Program-made: the position numbers and the translations under genes
Part shown: positions 1 to 7,358 of the stretch, piece after piece
How positions within the stretch are numbered: position 1 is the stretch's first letter
Layout of the letters: every line of letters starts with the position of its first letter
Origin: Acidobacteriota bacterium
Lineage (GTDB): Bacteria > Acidobacteriota > UBA6911
Direction of reading: 5' to 3'
Length of the DNA: 7,523 nt
NCBI GenBank assembly: GCA_017860075.1
Contig: JAFNAH010000057.1
Location: 1 to 7,523 of the forward strand
The notes under the pieces: model-generated
What the model saw: only the letters and a program-made list of their open reading frames with translations
The model's database searches: none
Told to the model about the DNA's origin: nothing

Positions 1-1
1 A

Positions 2-2218
2 GCCGGCGGCCAGTTGGAGTATGTCATCCGGGTGAACAACATCGGCAGCCTGCCCGCCACCCGGGTGGTGGTGACCGATGACCTGAATCCGCCCTTGGGC
101 AATCAAGTCGCCTATGTCGACGGGTCGGGCACCTTGAACGATTCAACAAACGGGGTCGTCTATGCCGGCGCGGTGCTCACCGCCGACTATGCCGCCCTGT
201 ACGGCGCGCTTCAGCCGGGCGCTGTTGCAGTCCTGCGTTTTCGCGTGCAGATCAACCCAACCCTCGCCGTCGGAACGACCATCACCAATACCAGCGTGGT
301 CCGCTGGAACGACCCGGCGCAAACCGCATCCGCCAGCGTATCCCTTGGAGTGGGCGGGACTCCGGGCAGCGCCATTGTCAACGGAAATGTCTGGCACGAC
401 GCAAATCTGAACAAGATCCGCGATTGCAATACCGAGAACTGCGCGTTGAAGGACTGGTCTGTCGAGCTCTATCGCAACAATCAGCTGGTTGCCACCATTC
501 TTACCGATGCCAGTGGGGCATATCGGTTCAGCGGCCTGGCGCCCAACACGGGGACATCGGACCTTTATGAGCTGCGCTTCCGTGCGCCGGGCGCGGGCCC
601 GAACACAGCCTCGCTGGGTCAGGCCGACTCGCCGTTCACCAATGGCCCGCAACGGATCAGTGGCATCACCGTCGCCTCGGGGGCCAATCTGCAGAACCTG
701 AACCTGCCTCTCTGGCCAAACGGCACCGTGTACAACTCTGTCACGCGCTTACCAGTTGCCGGAGCCAGAGTGACGATGCGAAATGCGGCGACCGGAGCCA
801 CACTGCCGGGCCAATGCTTCGAAGACCCGGCCCAGCAGAACCAGATTACAGCCGCGGACGGCTTTTACAAGTTCGACCTGAACTTCAGCGACGCCTCCTG
901 CCCGGCCGGGGGCGGCTATCTCATCGACGTGACGCCGCCCGCGACCGGCTACATCGGCGGGCCGTCCCGGATCATTGCGCCGTCCAGTACCACGAACACG
1001 GCGCCGTTTTCCGTTCCCGCCTGCCCCGGCAGTCCGGCCGATGCGGTGCCGGCCACCCCCGAGTACTGCGAAGTTGTGGCCTCCACGACGGTGCCGTTGT
1101 CATCGGTTCTGCCTGGCACGGGCGGCACCGTCTATTATCTGCACCTCCTCCTGAGCAATGGAAACGTGCCCGGGCAGAGCCAGGTTTTCAACAACGAAAT
1201 CCCCATCGATCCGGTACTCTTCGGGGCCGTGGCCATCACCAAGACATCCACTTTCACCAACGTGTCCCGGGGGTCGCTGGTGCCCTATACGATCACCGTG
1301 ACCAATGTGTACGGCGCGCCGCTGTCGAATATCGGCATCGTCGATCTATTCCCGGCCGGGTTCAAATACGTGGCCGGCTCCGCCCGCCTGGACGGCAATC
1401 CGACCGAACCGCAGATCAACGGTCTGCAGCTTGTCTGGAATGGCCTCGAACTGCAGTTTAACCAGAAACGCATTATCCGGTTACTGCTGGTGGTGGGCTC
1501 CGGCGTCTCCGAAGGCGAATACGTAAACGGGGCCTTGGCGATCAATACCACAACCGGCGCCGCTATCTCGGGAGAAGCGACGGCCACCGTGAGGGTCATC
1601 CCCGACCCGGACTTCGATTGCACCGATGTCATCGGCAAGGTGTTCGACGACGCCAACCTGAACGGCGAACAGGATTCGGGCGAGAAGGGACTGTTCGGGG
1701 CCCGCGTGGTGACGGCCCGCGGTCTGATCGCCGCTACCGATAATAACGGACGCTTTCACATAACTTGCGCGACAGTCCCTGACGAGAATCTCGGCAGCAA
1801 CTTCATCCTCAAATTGGACGAGCGCAGCCTGCCCAGCGGCTATCGCCTGACTACCGAAAATCCGCGCGTGCAGCGAGCCACCCGCGGCAAGATGCTGCGC
1901 TTCAGCTTCGGCGCGGCCATTCACCGCGTGGTGCGCCTGGATATCGCCGACGGGGCGTTCGAGCCCAATACCACCCAACTGCGGATCCAGTGGACACCCA
2001 GGATCGCACAGTTGCTTGAAGAGCTGAGGAAGGAGCCGTCCTTGCTCCGGCTTTCCTATCTTGGCGATGTCGAGCCCAAAGACCTGGCCCTGGAACGCGT
2101 TGAGGCCCTGAAAAAGGAAATCACCGCACGGTGGAAGCAGTCGGGCGCCGATTATCGGTTGACCATAGAGACCGAAATCTTCTGGCGACGCGGCGCTCCG
2201 ATTTCCGGTCACCGGTAA
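2..2218 (+). CDS. DUF11 / SdrD B-like multidomain surface protein, 3' part (5' end outside window)
   Basis: The frame is open from the first bases to TAA at 2216-2218, giving 738 visible residues (numbered from the codon at 2). The N-terminus is missing: the first residues (AGGQLEYVIRVNNIGSLPAT) are already inside a DUF11 domain, so the TTG at 14 is not a believable start. Modules in order: DUF11 (1 to ~117); SdrD B-like (~125-237, GNVWHDANLN); carboxypeptidase-regulatory-like sandwich (~240-334); a linker with two cysteines; second DUF11 (~408-531, PYTITVTN); second SdrD B-like (~542-625) with the calcium-loop pattern DDANLNGEQDSGE at 549-561; and a C-terminal degenerate OmpA-like module (~642-729). 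DUF11 and SdrD B domains are typical of long extracellular stalks and adhesins. No LPXTG, PEP-CTERM or barrel end is present. It is probably an exported structural partner of the downstream barrel protein; its ligand is unknown. The family assignment is secure, the function is not. Confidence 0.9.
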   Translation, partial: AGGQLEYVIRVNNIGSLPATRVVVTDDLNPPLGNQVAYVDGSGTLNDSTNGVVYAGAVLTADYAALYGALQPGAVAVLRFRVQINPTLAVGTTITNTSVVRWNDPAQTASASVSLGVGGTPGSAIVNGNVWHDANLNKIRDCNTENCALKDWSVELYRNNQLVATILTDASGAYRFSGLAPNTGTSDLYELRFRAPGAGPNTASLGQADSPFTNGPQRISGITVASGANLQNLNLPLWPNGTVYNSVTRLPVAGARVTMRNAATGATLPGQCFEDPAQQNQITAADGFYKFDLNFSDASCPAGGGYLIDVTPPATGYIGGPSRIIAPSSTTNTAPFSVPACPGSPADAVPATPEYCEVVASTTVPLSSVLPGTGGTVYYLHLLLSNGNVPGQSQVFNNEIPIDPVLFGAVAITKTSTFTNVSRGSLVPYTITVTNVYGAPLSNIGIVDLFPAGFKYVAGSARLDGNPTEPQINGLQLVWNGLELQFNQKRIIRLLLVVGSGVSEGEYVNGALAINTTTGAAISGEATATVRVIPDPDFDCTDVIGKVFDDANLNGEQDSGEKGLFGARVVTARGLIAATDNNGRFHITCATVPDENLGSNFILKLDERSLPSGYRLTTENPRVQRATRGKMLRFSFGAAIHRVVRLDIADGAFEPNTTQLRIQWTPRIAQLLEELRKEPSLLRLSYLGDVEPKDLALERVEALKKEITARWKQSGADYRLTIETEIFWRRGAPISGHR
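1925..2188 (+). other. Degenerate OmpA-like C-terminal module of the DUF11 protein
   Basis: Visible residues ~642-729 read as an OmpA-like alpha/beta pattern: an opening strand with AFEPN, a helix (IAQLLEELRK), a strand LLRLSYLGD, a helix with LALERVEALKKEI, then a final strand LTIETEIFW. The LALERV segment corresponds to the LSxxRA helix of true OmpA domains. The TD turn is not conserved and the terminal NRRVE motif is absent. Peptidoglycan binding is therefore doubtful, and the fold is inferred from pattern alone. The same kind of module occurs three times at the start of the next gene. Confidence 0.55.
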
Positions 2219-2228
2219 CGGACGGATG
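2216..2228 (+). promoter_or_regulatory. Stop/start junction, probable translational coupling
   Basis: TAA of the upstream gene (2216-2218) lies seven bases before ATG (2226-2228). The only purine-rich stretch, GGACGG at 2220-2225, abuts the ATG and is too close to act as a normal Shine-Dalgarno. Reinitiation by ribosomes finishing the upstream gene is the simplest explanation, which would tie the two proteins' output together. In-frame GTG codons at 2235 and 2256 are possible alternative starts, and neither has a better ribosome site. Confidence 0.55.
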
Positions 2229-2333
2229 AAACCCGTGTCAGGTCAACTGCGCATAGTGAAGGGCTTCTTTTCGAGGAACGGCATCGCCGTCCTGTGCGTG
2301 TGCTTCGTCACTGCGGTGTGCACCGGGGTTGCG
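2226..2333 (+). other. Sec signal peptide of the barrel protein
   Basis: Residues 1-36: an n-region with K2, R9, K12 and R17, a hydrophobic core (IAVLCVCFVTAV, 20-31) and a small-residue end GVA|SS, with the likely cut after A36. C32 is preceded by T-A-V, which does not fit a lipobox, so a lipoprotein is unlikely. If the true start were GTG 2256 the n-region would shorten to a more usual length without changing the cut site. Confidence 0.8.
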
Positions 2334-5300
2334 TCATCCGAGGAAACGGGGGTAAGGGAAACCCATGTGCGCGGTGAGGCGGCCGAGTTGCACCTGCCGA
2401 CCGACCGGCCTTTGACCCCATGGGTCCATGACCCCGTCATATTTGAAAAGGACGAGGGGGACAGGAAGGAACTGCGCGAAGTCGTCGAGCAGGAAGTCAC
2501 AACCATCAAACTCGACAACCTGGTCCCTCCCATCCATTTCGGCCTGGGGCAAATTGAAATTACCGAGGACTATCTGAAAATGCTTCGCGCTGTGCTCGAC
2601 GGCATGCGCGGTCACGCCAATGTGCGACTCCACTTTGTCGGTCATGCCGATACCCTTCCGCTCAGGGGCGAGTTGATAAATATCTACGGCGACAACCTCG
2701 GGCTGTCACGCGAACGGGCGGGGACCGTGGCCGAATACTGCCAGCGCGCGTTGAACCTTCCCCCCGAAGCCATCTCCTACGAGGGGCTTGGCGACAACCG
2801 GCCGGTCGCCAGCAATGCGACGGAAGAAGGGCGGCAGCTCAACCGGCGCGTGGAAGTACAGGTCTGGTACGACGAAATCAGCGAAAAGCAGACCAAAAAG
2901 GAAGTGATCGTTCCCCGCGAAAGGAACCGGATCAAGGTCTGCCGGACCGAAACCGTATGCAAATTGCGCTATAAGGACGGCCACTCCCATCGCGCGCGCG
3001 TCAAGAACCTGACTTCCCCCCTTCATTACGACAAAGGCATGCTGAGCGTTCCGGAGGAATTTCTGCAGCAAGTCAGTCAGGCGCTGAAAAATCTCGGTGC
3101 CAAACAGAACCTTGCGGTCAAGTTCATCGGCTATACGGACAACATCCCGCTTAGGGGACGGGACGAACGCATCTACGGCGACCCCGCAGGGCTCTCCAAG
3201 GCGGTTGCCCGGCGCGTCGCCCTCGCCGTCCAGGATGATCTGCGCCTGCCCAGTGACGCCATAGAGACCGAGGGCCGCGGGGCGTCGCAGCCCCTGGCCT
3301 CAAACGATACGCAACGGGGACGGGCGCTGAATCGGCGCGTGGAAGTGGAGTTCTGGCACGATGATCCGCTGCAGGACCTGCCGGAGGACCCCCAGCCGTG
3401 CCCGGACGCCCCCGGCGCCGAGACCGTCACCCGTGTGTATGATTCGCCGTCGGGCGGCATCGACCCGATCCTGATTGAAAACGGAATTCCCGTCATACCC
3501 GAAGGGTACACCGAACGTCTGCGCCGAATCATGGACGAGATACGCGACAGGTCCAATGTCCGCCTGCGGTTTGTTGGCTATACCGGCAACAAACGCCTTG
3601 ATCGGCGTACGGCCGCGGTGTACGGGGATGACATCGGATTATCCATGGCGCGCGCACGCCGCACCATGGCGGCCGCCAGCGAGCGGATGGGACTGGCGGG
3701 AGGGCAGGCGGAGTTCGACGGCCGCGGTTATGTTCAGTCCGACGATGTGGTCAACGCCGGTTTTGTCGAGTCCGAGACGTCGAGCGTCAAGGTGCAGGTG
3801 GTCTACGATGAACGGATCATCCGCGACGACTACGAGGGGGTGGAGGTCACCCCGTTGACTCGCGAAGTGAAGACTGTTGATCCCTTCGCTCTGAATCTCA
3901 TGCGCATCACGGTGGACGGCAAGCCGGTCGATGATCCGGGCAAGTGCAGTTCGGACGTGCAGCGCTGCACCGACGTGGCCCTGGACAACGCCCATATCCA
4001 GTTCAAGCACGACAGCCTGAAGCTGGAGCCGCGGCTGAACGTGACCGCATGGCCGATTACCATCCGTTATCAGGACCTGCCGGATACGGCGTTTGCCGAA
4101 AACCTGGTGCATTTCCGCCTTTACGCCAATTACCGCAGCTTCATCGAGCGGGCGGAGGTCAGGATTTTCGAAGAGGACCAGTCCGTCCGCGACACGCCTC
4201 TCGCCGTCGTCGAGATGGACGCCGACGGCATGGGCCTATGGCAGCCCGGGTTCGAGTCCTTCTCCGCGTCAGTGCGCAAATTGAAATACCTGGCGCGGGT
4301 GTATGACAAAAAGGGGCTTTTTGACGAGACGAGCACCCAGCCGCTGTGGGTAGTCGACAAAATCGATCCGTCGGTTGCCGAAGCGAGTGTCGACGATAAA
4401 TTGCTGGCGGTGTATGGCGAGAGCCGCATCGCCAGCCAGAATATTCCCCTTCACGGCGGCACGGTGCAGGCCTACGGCACTACGATCCCCAAAGGACACG
4501 GGGTGTGGATGGCCGGACACAAAGTACCGGTGGACGGCGCCGGCAGATTCGTGGCCGAAGAGATCCTGCCGGAGGGCATGCATACCGTAGAGGTGGCCGT
4601 GCTCGACGAGTTCGGCAACGGCGAGCTTTTTCTGCGCGACCTGGCGCTGAAAAAGAGCGACTGGTTCACCGTGGGGATCGCCGACCTGACCCTGTCCGGA
4701 AACAAGACTAACGGGCCGGCCGAACTGCTCGCTCCGGATAAACCCCAGTACAGCGAAGACCTGACCCTCCAGGGTCGCCTGGCCTTCTACACGCACGGCA
4801 AATTTGAAAACGGCTGGTCGCTGACGGCCAGCGCCGATACCCGCGAAGCCCCCCTGGACGAGATCTTTTCCAACTTCATGGACAAGACCCCCGTGGCGCT
4901 GTTCAGACGAATCGACCCGGACTACCACTATTTGACCTACGGCGATGACAGCACCGTCGTGGAAGACGCGCCGACCACCGGTAAATTCTTTGTGAAGGCG
5001 AAAAAGGATAAAACCTACGGGCTCTGGGGCAACTTCAAGATCTCGTATCTCGATACCACCCTGTCGCAGGTGGACCGCGGGTTGTACGGCGCCAACCTGC
5101 ATTATCAGCCCCTCGACACCACCAGTTTCGGCGAGCCGCGTCTGCTGTTGGACGGGTTTGCCGCGGACCCGGGGACCGTGGCGGGACGCGATGAGTTCCA
5201 AAGCACGGGCGGATCGCTCTATTTCCTGCGCCGGCAGGACGTGCTGGAGGGTTCCGAGCGCGTGCGTATCGAGGTCCGCGACAAGGATTCCGGGATCGTT

Positions 5301-7346
5301 CTGGGGGTCAAGAACCTGACGCCGGTGATCGATTACGACATCGACTACCTCCAGGGACGCATCCTGCTGTCTCAGCCTCTGCCCCTGACGGCGGACGACG
5401 GTCTGCAGGTTTACAGCAACTCCATCAGCGGGAATCTTGTCTTCCTGGTGGCCCGTTACGAATTCACCCCGGGGTTCAACGACCCGGACACGATGGCTGC
5501 CGGCGGCAGGGTTCAATACTGGTTCAATGACCACGTCAAGGTCGGCGCGACCTTCAGTCGAGATGAAGAAGCGGACATCGAAAACAGCCTGGGTGGAGCG
5601 GATGTGACCTTGCGCAAGTCCTCGGCCTCATGGCTCAAACTCGAAGCGGGCCGTACCAAAGGTCCGGGCGATTTGGCAGAGACTTCCAACAACGGCGGTT
5701 TCAACTTCGTACCGCAGAATCCTTTGGGCGAAAGCGAAGTGGATGCGTTGGCCTACCGCGTGGATGCCAGCTTGGGCTTCAAGGACATCTTTGAAAACGG
5801 GCGCGGCCGGGTCACTTTCTACCTGCAGGACCTCGAGGCGGGCTATTCGGCGCCGGGCCTGGCCACCGTCCGGGACACGACCCAATACGGCGGGACGGCG
5901 GAGATACCGTTTACCGACCGTCTGAGCGCGCGCTTCAAGATGGACAAGCAGGACCAGCGGGAAGGCCTGGACACCGAAACCGCAGAACTGAAGCTCGACT
6001 ACCGGATGGGTGCGCACTGGACCCTGGGCTCGGGTGTGCGTTACGACAGCCGCAAAGACAATTCGCCGGTTGTTCCCGCAACCCAGGAAGAGGGCGACCG
6101 GACGGACGCCGTGGTCCGGCTGCTGTACGATTCCAAAGCGAGTTGGACCGCTTACGGGTTCGCTCAGGGGACGATTCAGGCAACCGGCAACCGTGAAGAC
6201 AACGGCCGCATCGGCGCCGGCGGCAGCTTGCGTTTGACCGACCGGTTCAATGTCACCGGCGAGGTTTCCGAAGGAGATCTCGGGCCGGGCGGCAAGCTCG
6301 GGACCGAGTATCTATATTCCGACCGGACCACCCTGTACAGCAATTACAGCCTCGAGAACAACGAGCGGACAGACAACGGCCTGCTTGCCAGGAGGGGCAA
6401 AATGGCTTCCGGTTTCCGCACCCGTTATTCGGACAGCGCCAGCGTCTACGCCGAAGAGCGGTATACCCACGGCGACGGCCCCACTGGCCTGATGCATTCC
6501 GCCGGAGTAAAACTCGTGGTTTTCGACCGGGTAAATTTCGGTGCCAAACTCGATTTGGGAACCCTCGTGGATCGCGTCACGGCGGCGGAACTCGAAAGGA
6601 CGGCGGTGGGCGTGAGCGTCGGTTACGGGTTCGATAGGCTGGCCCTCGCCTGCGCCGTGGAATATCTGGTCGACGACACCGAGCAACCGGATACCAGCTC
6701 CTCCAAACGTACCTCCTGGCTGTTGAAAAACAGTTTCAAGTACCAACTGTCCGAGGATTGGCGGCTCATAGGCAAATTCAATTACGCCGTGAGTGACAGT
6801 TCGTTGGGAGATTCTTACAGCGGCGACTATACGGAAGCGGGCCTCGGTTATGCGTATCGCCCCGTCCACAATGACCGCCTGAACGCGCTGATCAAGTACA
6901 CCTATTTCTACAATGTTCCGGCGGCCGACCAGGTGACCGGCGCCGGTGCGGCGGCCGACTATATCCAGCGCAGCCAAATCATATCAGTGGATGTCATGTA
7001 TGACCTGACGCACCGTTGGACCGTGGGAGGCAAGTACGCATACCGCCTTGGCCAGGTGGCCCAGGATCGAAATAATCGGGAGTTCTTCGACAGCCGGGCC
7101 AACCTGTACGTGCTGCGCGCAGACTGGCACTTCGTCCACAAATGGGACGCATTGGTCGAGGTGCGCAGGCTTGACCTGCCCGACGCGGGCGACAGCCGCA
7201 GCGGGGTGCTGGTGGGGTTGTACCGCCATGTGGGAAATCATATCAAGGCGGGAGTCGGGTATAACTTCAGCGATTTCTCGGATGATCTGACCCAACTGGA
7301 TTACAAGTACCAGGGTCTGTTCGTCAATCTGGTCGGGAAGTATTAG
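2226..7346 (+). CDS. Large outer-membrane beta-barrel protein with three N-terminal OmpA-like domains
   Basis: This is a complete 1706-residue exported protein. Residues 1-36 form a signal peptide: basic K12/R17, hydrophobic core 19-32, likely cut after A36. Three OmpA-like domains follow (~94-217, ~246-380, ~411-529). Next are two beta-rich Ig-like regions (~555-711 and ~738-813), then an outer-membrane beta-barrel (~812-1706) of alternating amphipathic strands ending in the aromatic beta-signal GLFVNLVGKY. The early barrel part contains DPDYHYLTYGDDS (897-909) and a GSERVRIEVRD (1009-1019)/DYDIDY (1036-1041) segment, patterns I associate with long uncharacterised barrel proteins. No TonB box or plug domain is seen. 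It presumably sits in the outer membrane with its N-terminal half in the periplasm touching peptidoglycan. The ATG at 2226 is chosen because it leaves only a seven-base gap and gives a workable signal peptide. The gene is probably cotranscribed with both neighbours. Its transport or adhesion role is unknown. Confidence 0.92.
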   Translation: MKPVSGQLRIVKGFFSRNGIAVLCVCFVTAVCTGVASSEETGVRETHVRGEAAELHLPTDRPLTPWVHDPVIFEKDEGDRKELREVVEQEVTTIKLDNLVPPIHFGLGQIEITEDYLKMLRAVLDGMRGHANVRLHFVGHADTLPLRGELINIYGDNLGLSRERAGTVAEYCQRALNLPPEAISYEGLGDNRPVASNATEEGRQLNRRVEVQVWYDEISEKQTKKEVIVPRERNRIKVCRTETVCKLRYKDGHSHRARVKNLTSPLHYDKGMLSVPEEFLQQVSQALKNLGAKQNLAVKFIGYTDNIPLRGRDERIYGDPAGLSKAVARRVALAVQDDLRLPSDAIETEGRGASQPLASNDTQRGRALNRRVEVEFWHDDPLQDLPEDPQPCPDAPGAETVTRVYDSPSGGIDPILIENGIPVIPEGYTERLRRIMDEIRDRSNVRLRFVGYTGNKRLDRRTAAVYGDDIGLSMARARRTMAAASERMGLAGGQAEFDGRGYVQSDDVVNAGFVESETSSVKVQVVYDERIIRDDYEGVEVTPLTREVKTVDPFALNLMRITVDGKPVDDPGKCSSDVQRCTDVALDNAHIQFKHDSLKLEPRLNVTAWPITIRYQDLPDTAFAENLVHFRLYANYRSFIERAEVRIFEEDQSVRDTPLAVVEMDADGMGLWQPGFESFSASVRKLKYLARVYDKKGLFDETSTQPLWVVDKIDPSVAEASVDDKLLAVYGESRIASQNIPLHGGTVQAYGTTIPKGHGVWMAGHKVPVDGAGRFVAEEILPEGMHTVEVAVLDEFGNGELFLRDLALKKSDWFTVGIADLTLSGNKTNGPAELLAPDKPQYSEDLTLQGRLAFYTHGKFENGWSLTASADTREAPLDEIFSNFMDKTPVALFRRIDPDYHYLTYGDDSTVVEDAPTTGKFFVKAKKDKTYGLWGNFKISYLDTTLSQVDRGLYGANLHYQPLDTTSFGEPRLLLDGFAADPGTVAGRDEFQSTGGSLYFLRRQDVLEGSERVRIEVRDKDSGIVLGVKNLTPVIDYDIDYLQGRILLSQPLPLTADDGLQVYSNSISGNLVFLVARYEFTPGFNDPDTMAAGGRVQYWFNDHVKVGATFSRDEEADIENSLGGADVTLRKSSASWLKLEAGRTKGPGDLAETSNNGGFNFVPQNPLGESEVDALAYRVDASLGFKDIFENGRGRVTFYLQDLEAGYSAPGLATVRDTTQYGGTAEIPFTDRLSARFKMDKQDQREGLDTETAELKLDYRMGAHWTLGSGVRYDSRKDNSPVVPATQEEGDRTDAVVRLLYDSKASWTAYGFAQGTIQATGNREDNGRIGAGGSLRLTDRFNVTGEVSEGDLGPGGKLGTEYLYSDRTTLYSNYSLENNERTDNGLLARRGKMASGFRTRYSDSASVYAEERYTHGDGPTGLMHSAGVKLVVFDRVNFGAKLDLGTLVDRVTAAELERTAVGVSVGYGFDRLALACAVEYLVDDTEQPDTSSSKRTSWLLKNSFKYQLSEDWRLIGKFNYAVSDSSLGDSYSGDYTEAGLGYAYRPVHNDRLNALIKYTYFYNVPAADQVTGAGAAADYIQRSQIISVDVMYDLTHRWTVGGKYAYRLGQVAQDRNNREFFDSRANLYVLRADWHFVHKWDALVEVRRLDLPDAGDSRSGVLVGLYRHVGNHIKAGVGYNFSDFSDDLTQLDYKYQGLFVNLVGKY
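2505..3812 (+). repeat. Three tandem OmpA-like domain repeats within the barrel protein
   Basis: Repeat 1 covers residues ~94-217 (2505-2876), repeat 2 ~246-380 (2961-3365) and repeat 3 ~411-529 (3456-3812). The cores align without gaps at offsets of +163 and +149 residues: VGHADT / IGYTDN / VGYTGN, then YGDNLGLS / YGDPAGLS / YGDDIGLS, then GLGDNRP / GRGASQP / GRGYVQS. Known OmpA ligand positions: Asp is D142, D305 and then G454; Arg is R164, V327 and then R476; the end motif is NRRVE (206-210), NRRVE (369-373) and then TSSVK (518-522). DNA identity persists between repeats 1 and 2: ATCTACGGCGAC at 2682 and 3171, and CGGCGCGTGGAAGT at 2844 and 3333, both 489 bases apart. Repeat 1 should bind peptidoglycan; the others are doubtful. 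Confidence 0.85.
3888..4664 (+). other. Beta-rich Ig-like linker regions between OmpA repeats and barrel
   Basis: Residues ~555-711 and ~738-813 show alternating strand patterns with no catalytic motif: in the first, RLYANYRSFIERAEVRIF and RKLKYLARVYDKKGLF; in the second, GHKVPVDGAGRFVAEEILP followed by HTVEVAVLDEFGN. The second resembles bacterial Ig-like or carboxypeptidase-regulatory sandwiches. Cys574 and Cys581 lie in the first and could form a disulfide. These regions probably act as a periplasmic stalk between the peptidoglycan-binding part and the barrel. Domain boundaries are approximate. Confidence 0.5.
4659..7343 (+). other. C-terminal outer-membrane beta-barrel domain
   Basis: Residues ~812-1706 are dominated by short amphipathic strands joined by polar, Asp/Asn/Gly-rich loops (for example AELKLDYRMGAHWTLGSGVR, then WRLIGKFNYAVSD and ALIKYTYFYN). 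The final strand ends in Tyr1706 with hydrophobic residues at alternate positions (L1698, V1700, L1702), matching the signal read by the barrel assembly machinery, with Tyr in place of the commoner Phe. The length is large for one barrel. The first ~250 residues, containing the DPD/YGDDS and DYDIDY segments, may be a separate soluble or plug-like part rather than membrane strands. I did not count strands. Confidence 0.75.
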
Positions 7347-7358
7347 AACTTGGGGGCT

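Noticed and set aside
14..16. TTG as the start of the first gene
   Set aside because: Residues before it continue the DUF11 pattern (AGGQ, then LEYVIRV) with no stop back to the window edge, and no signal peptide follows it.
814..1461. A 215-codon plus-strand open frame in another phase inside the DUF11 gene
   Set aside because: The translation is Arg/Pro/Gly-rich with no domain pattern, as expected from an out-of-phase reading of GC-rich coding DNA.
1481..2212. A 243-codon minus-strand open frame opposite the DUF11 gene
   Set aside because: Composition-driven shadow: no signal peptide, no domain, and full overlap with well-supported DUF11, SdrD B-like and OmpA-like coding sequence.
2226..2333. 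Lipoprotein signal on the barrel protein (Cys32)
   Set aside because: Residues before Cys32 are T-A-V, which does not match the lipobox, and a normal cut site (GVA|SS) lies just after.
3667..3678. Perfect 12-base palindrome TGGCGGCCGCCA
   Set aside because: It falls inside repeat 3 coding sequence (T-M-A-A-A-S) and has no loop or T-tract; GC-rich coding DNA yields such palindromes by chance.
4269..5534. A 421-codon open frame on the minus strand opposite the barrel gene
   Set aside because: It lies wholly inside a clearly real gene, has no recognisable domain or ribosome site, and is typical of antisense shadow frames in GC-rich DNA.
4659..7343. Barrel as a TonB-dependent receptor
   Set aside because: No TonB box or recognisable plug domain follows the signal peptide; the N-terminus is OmpA-like instead.
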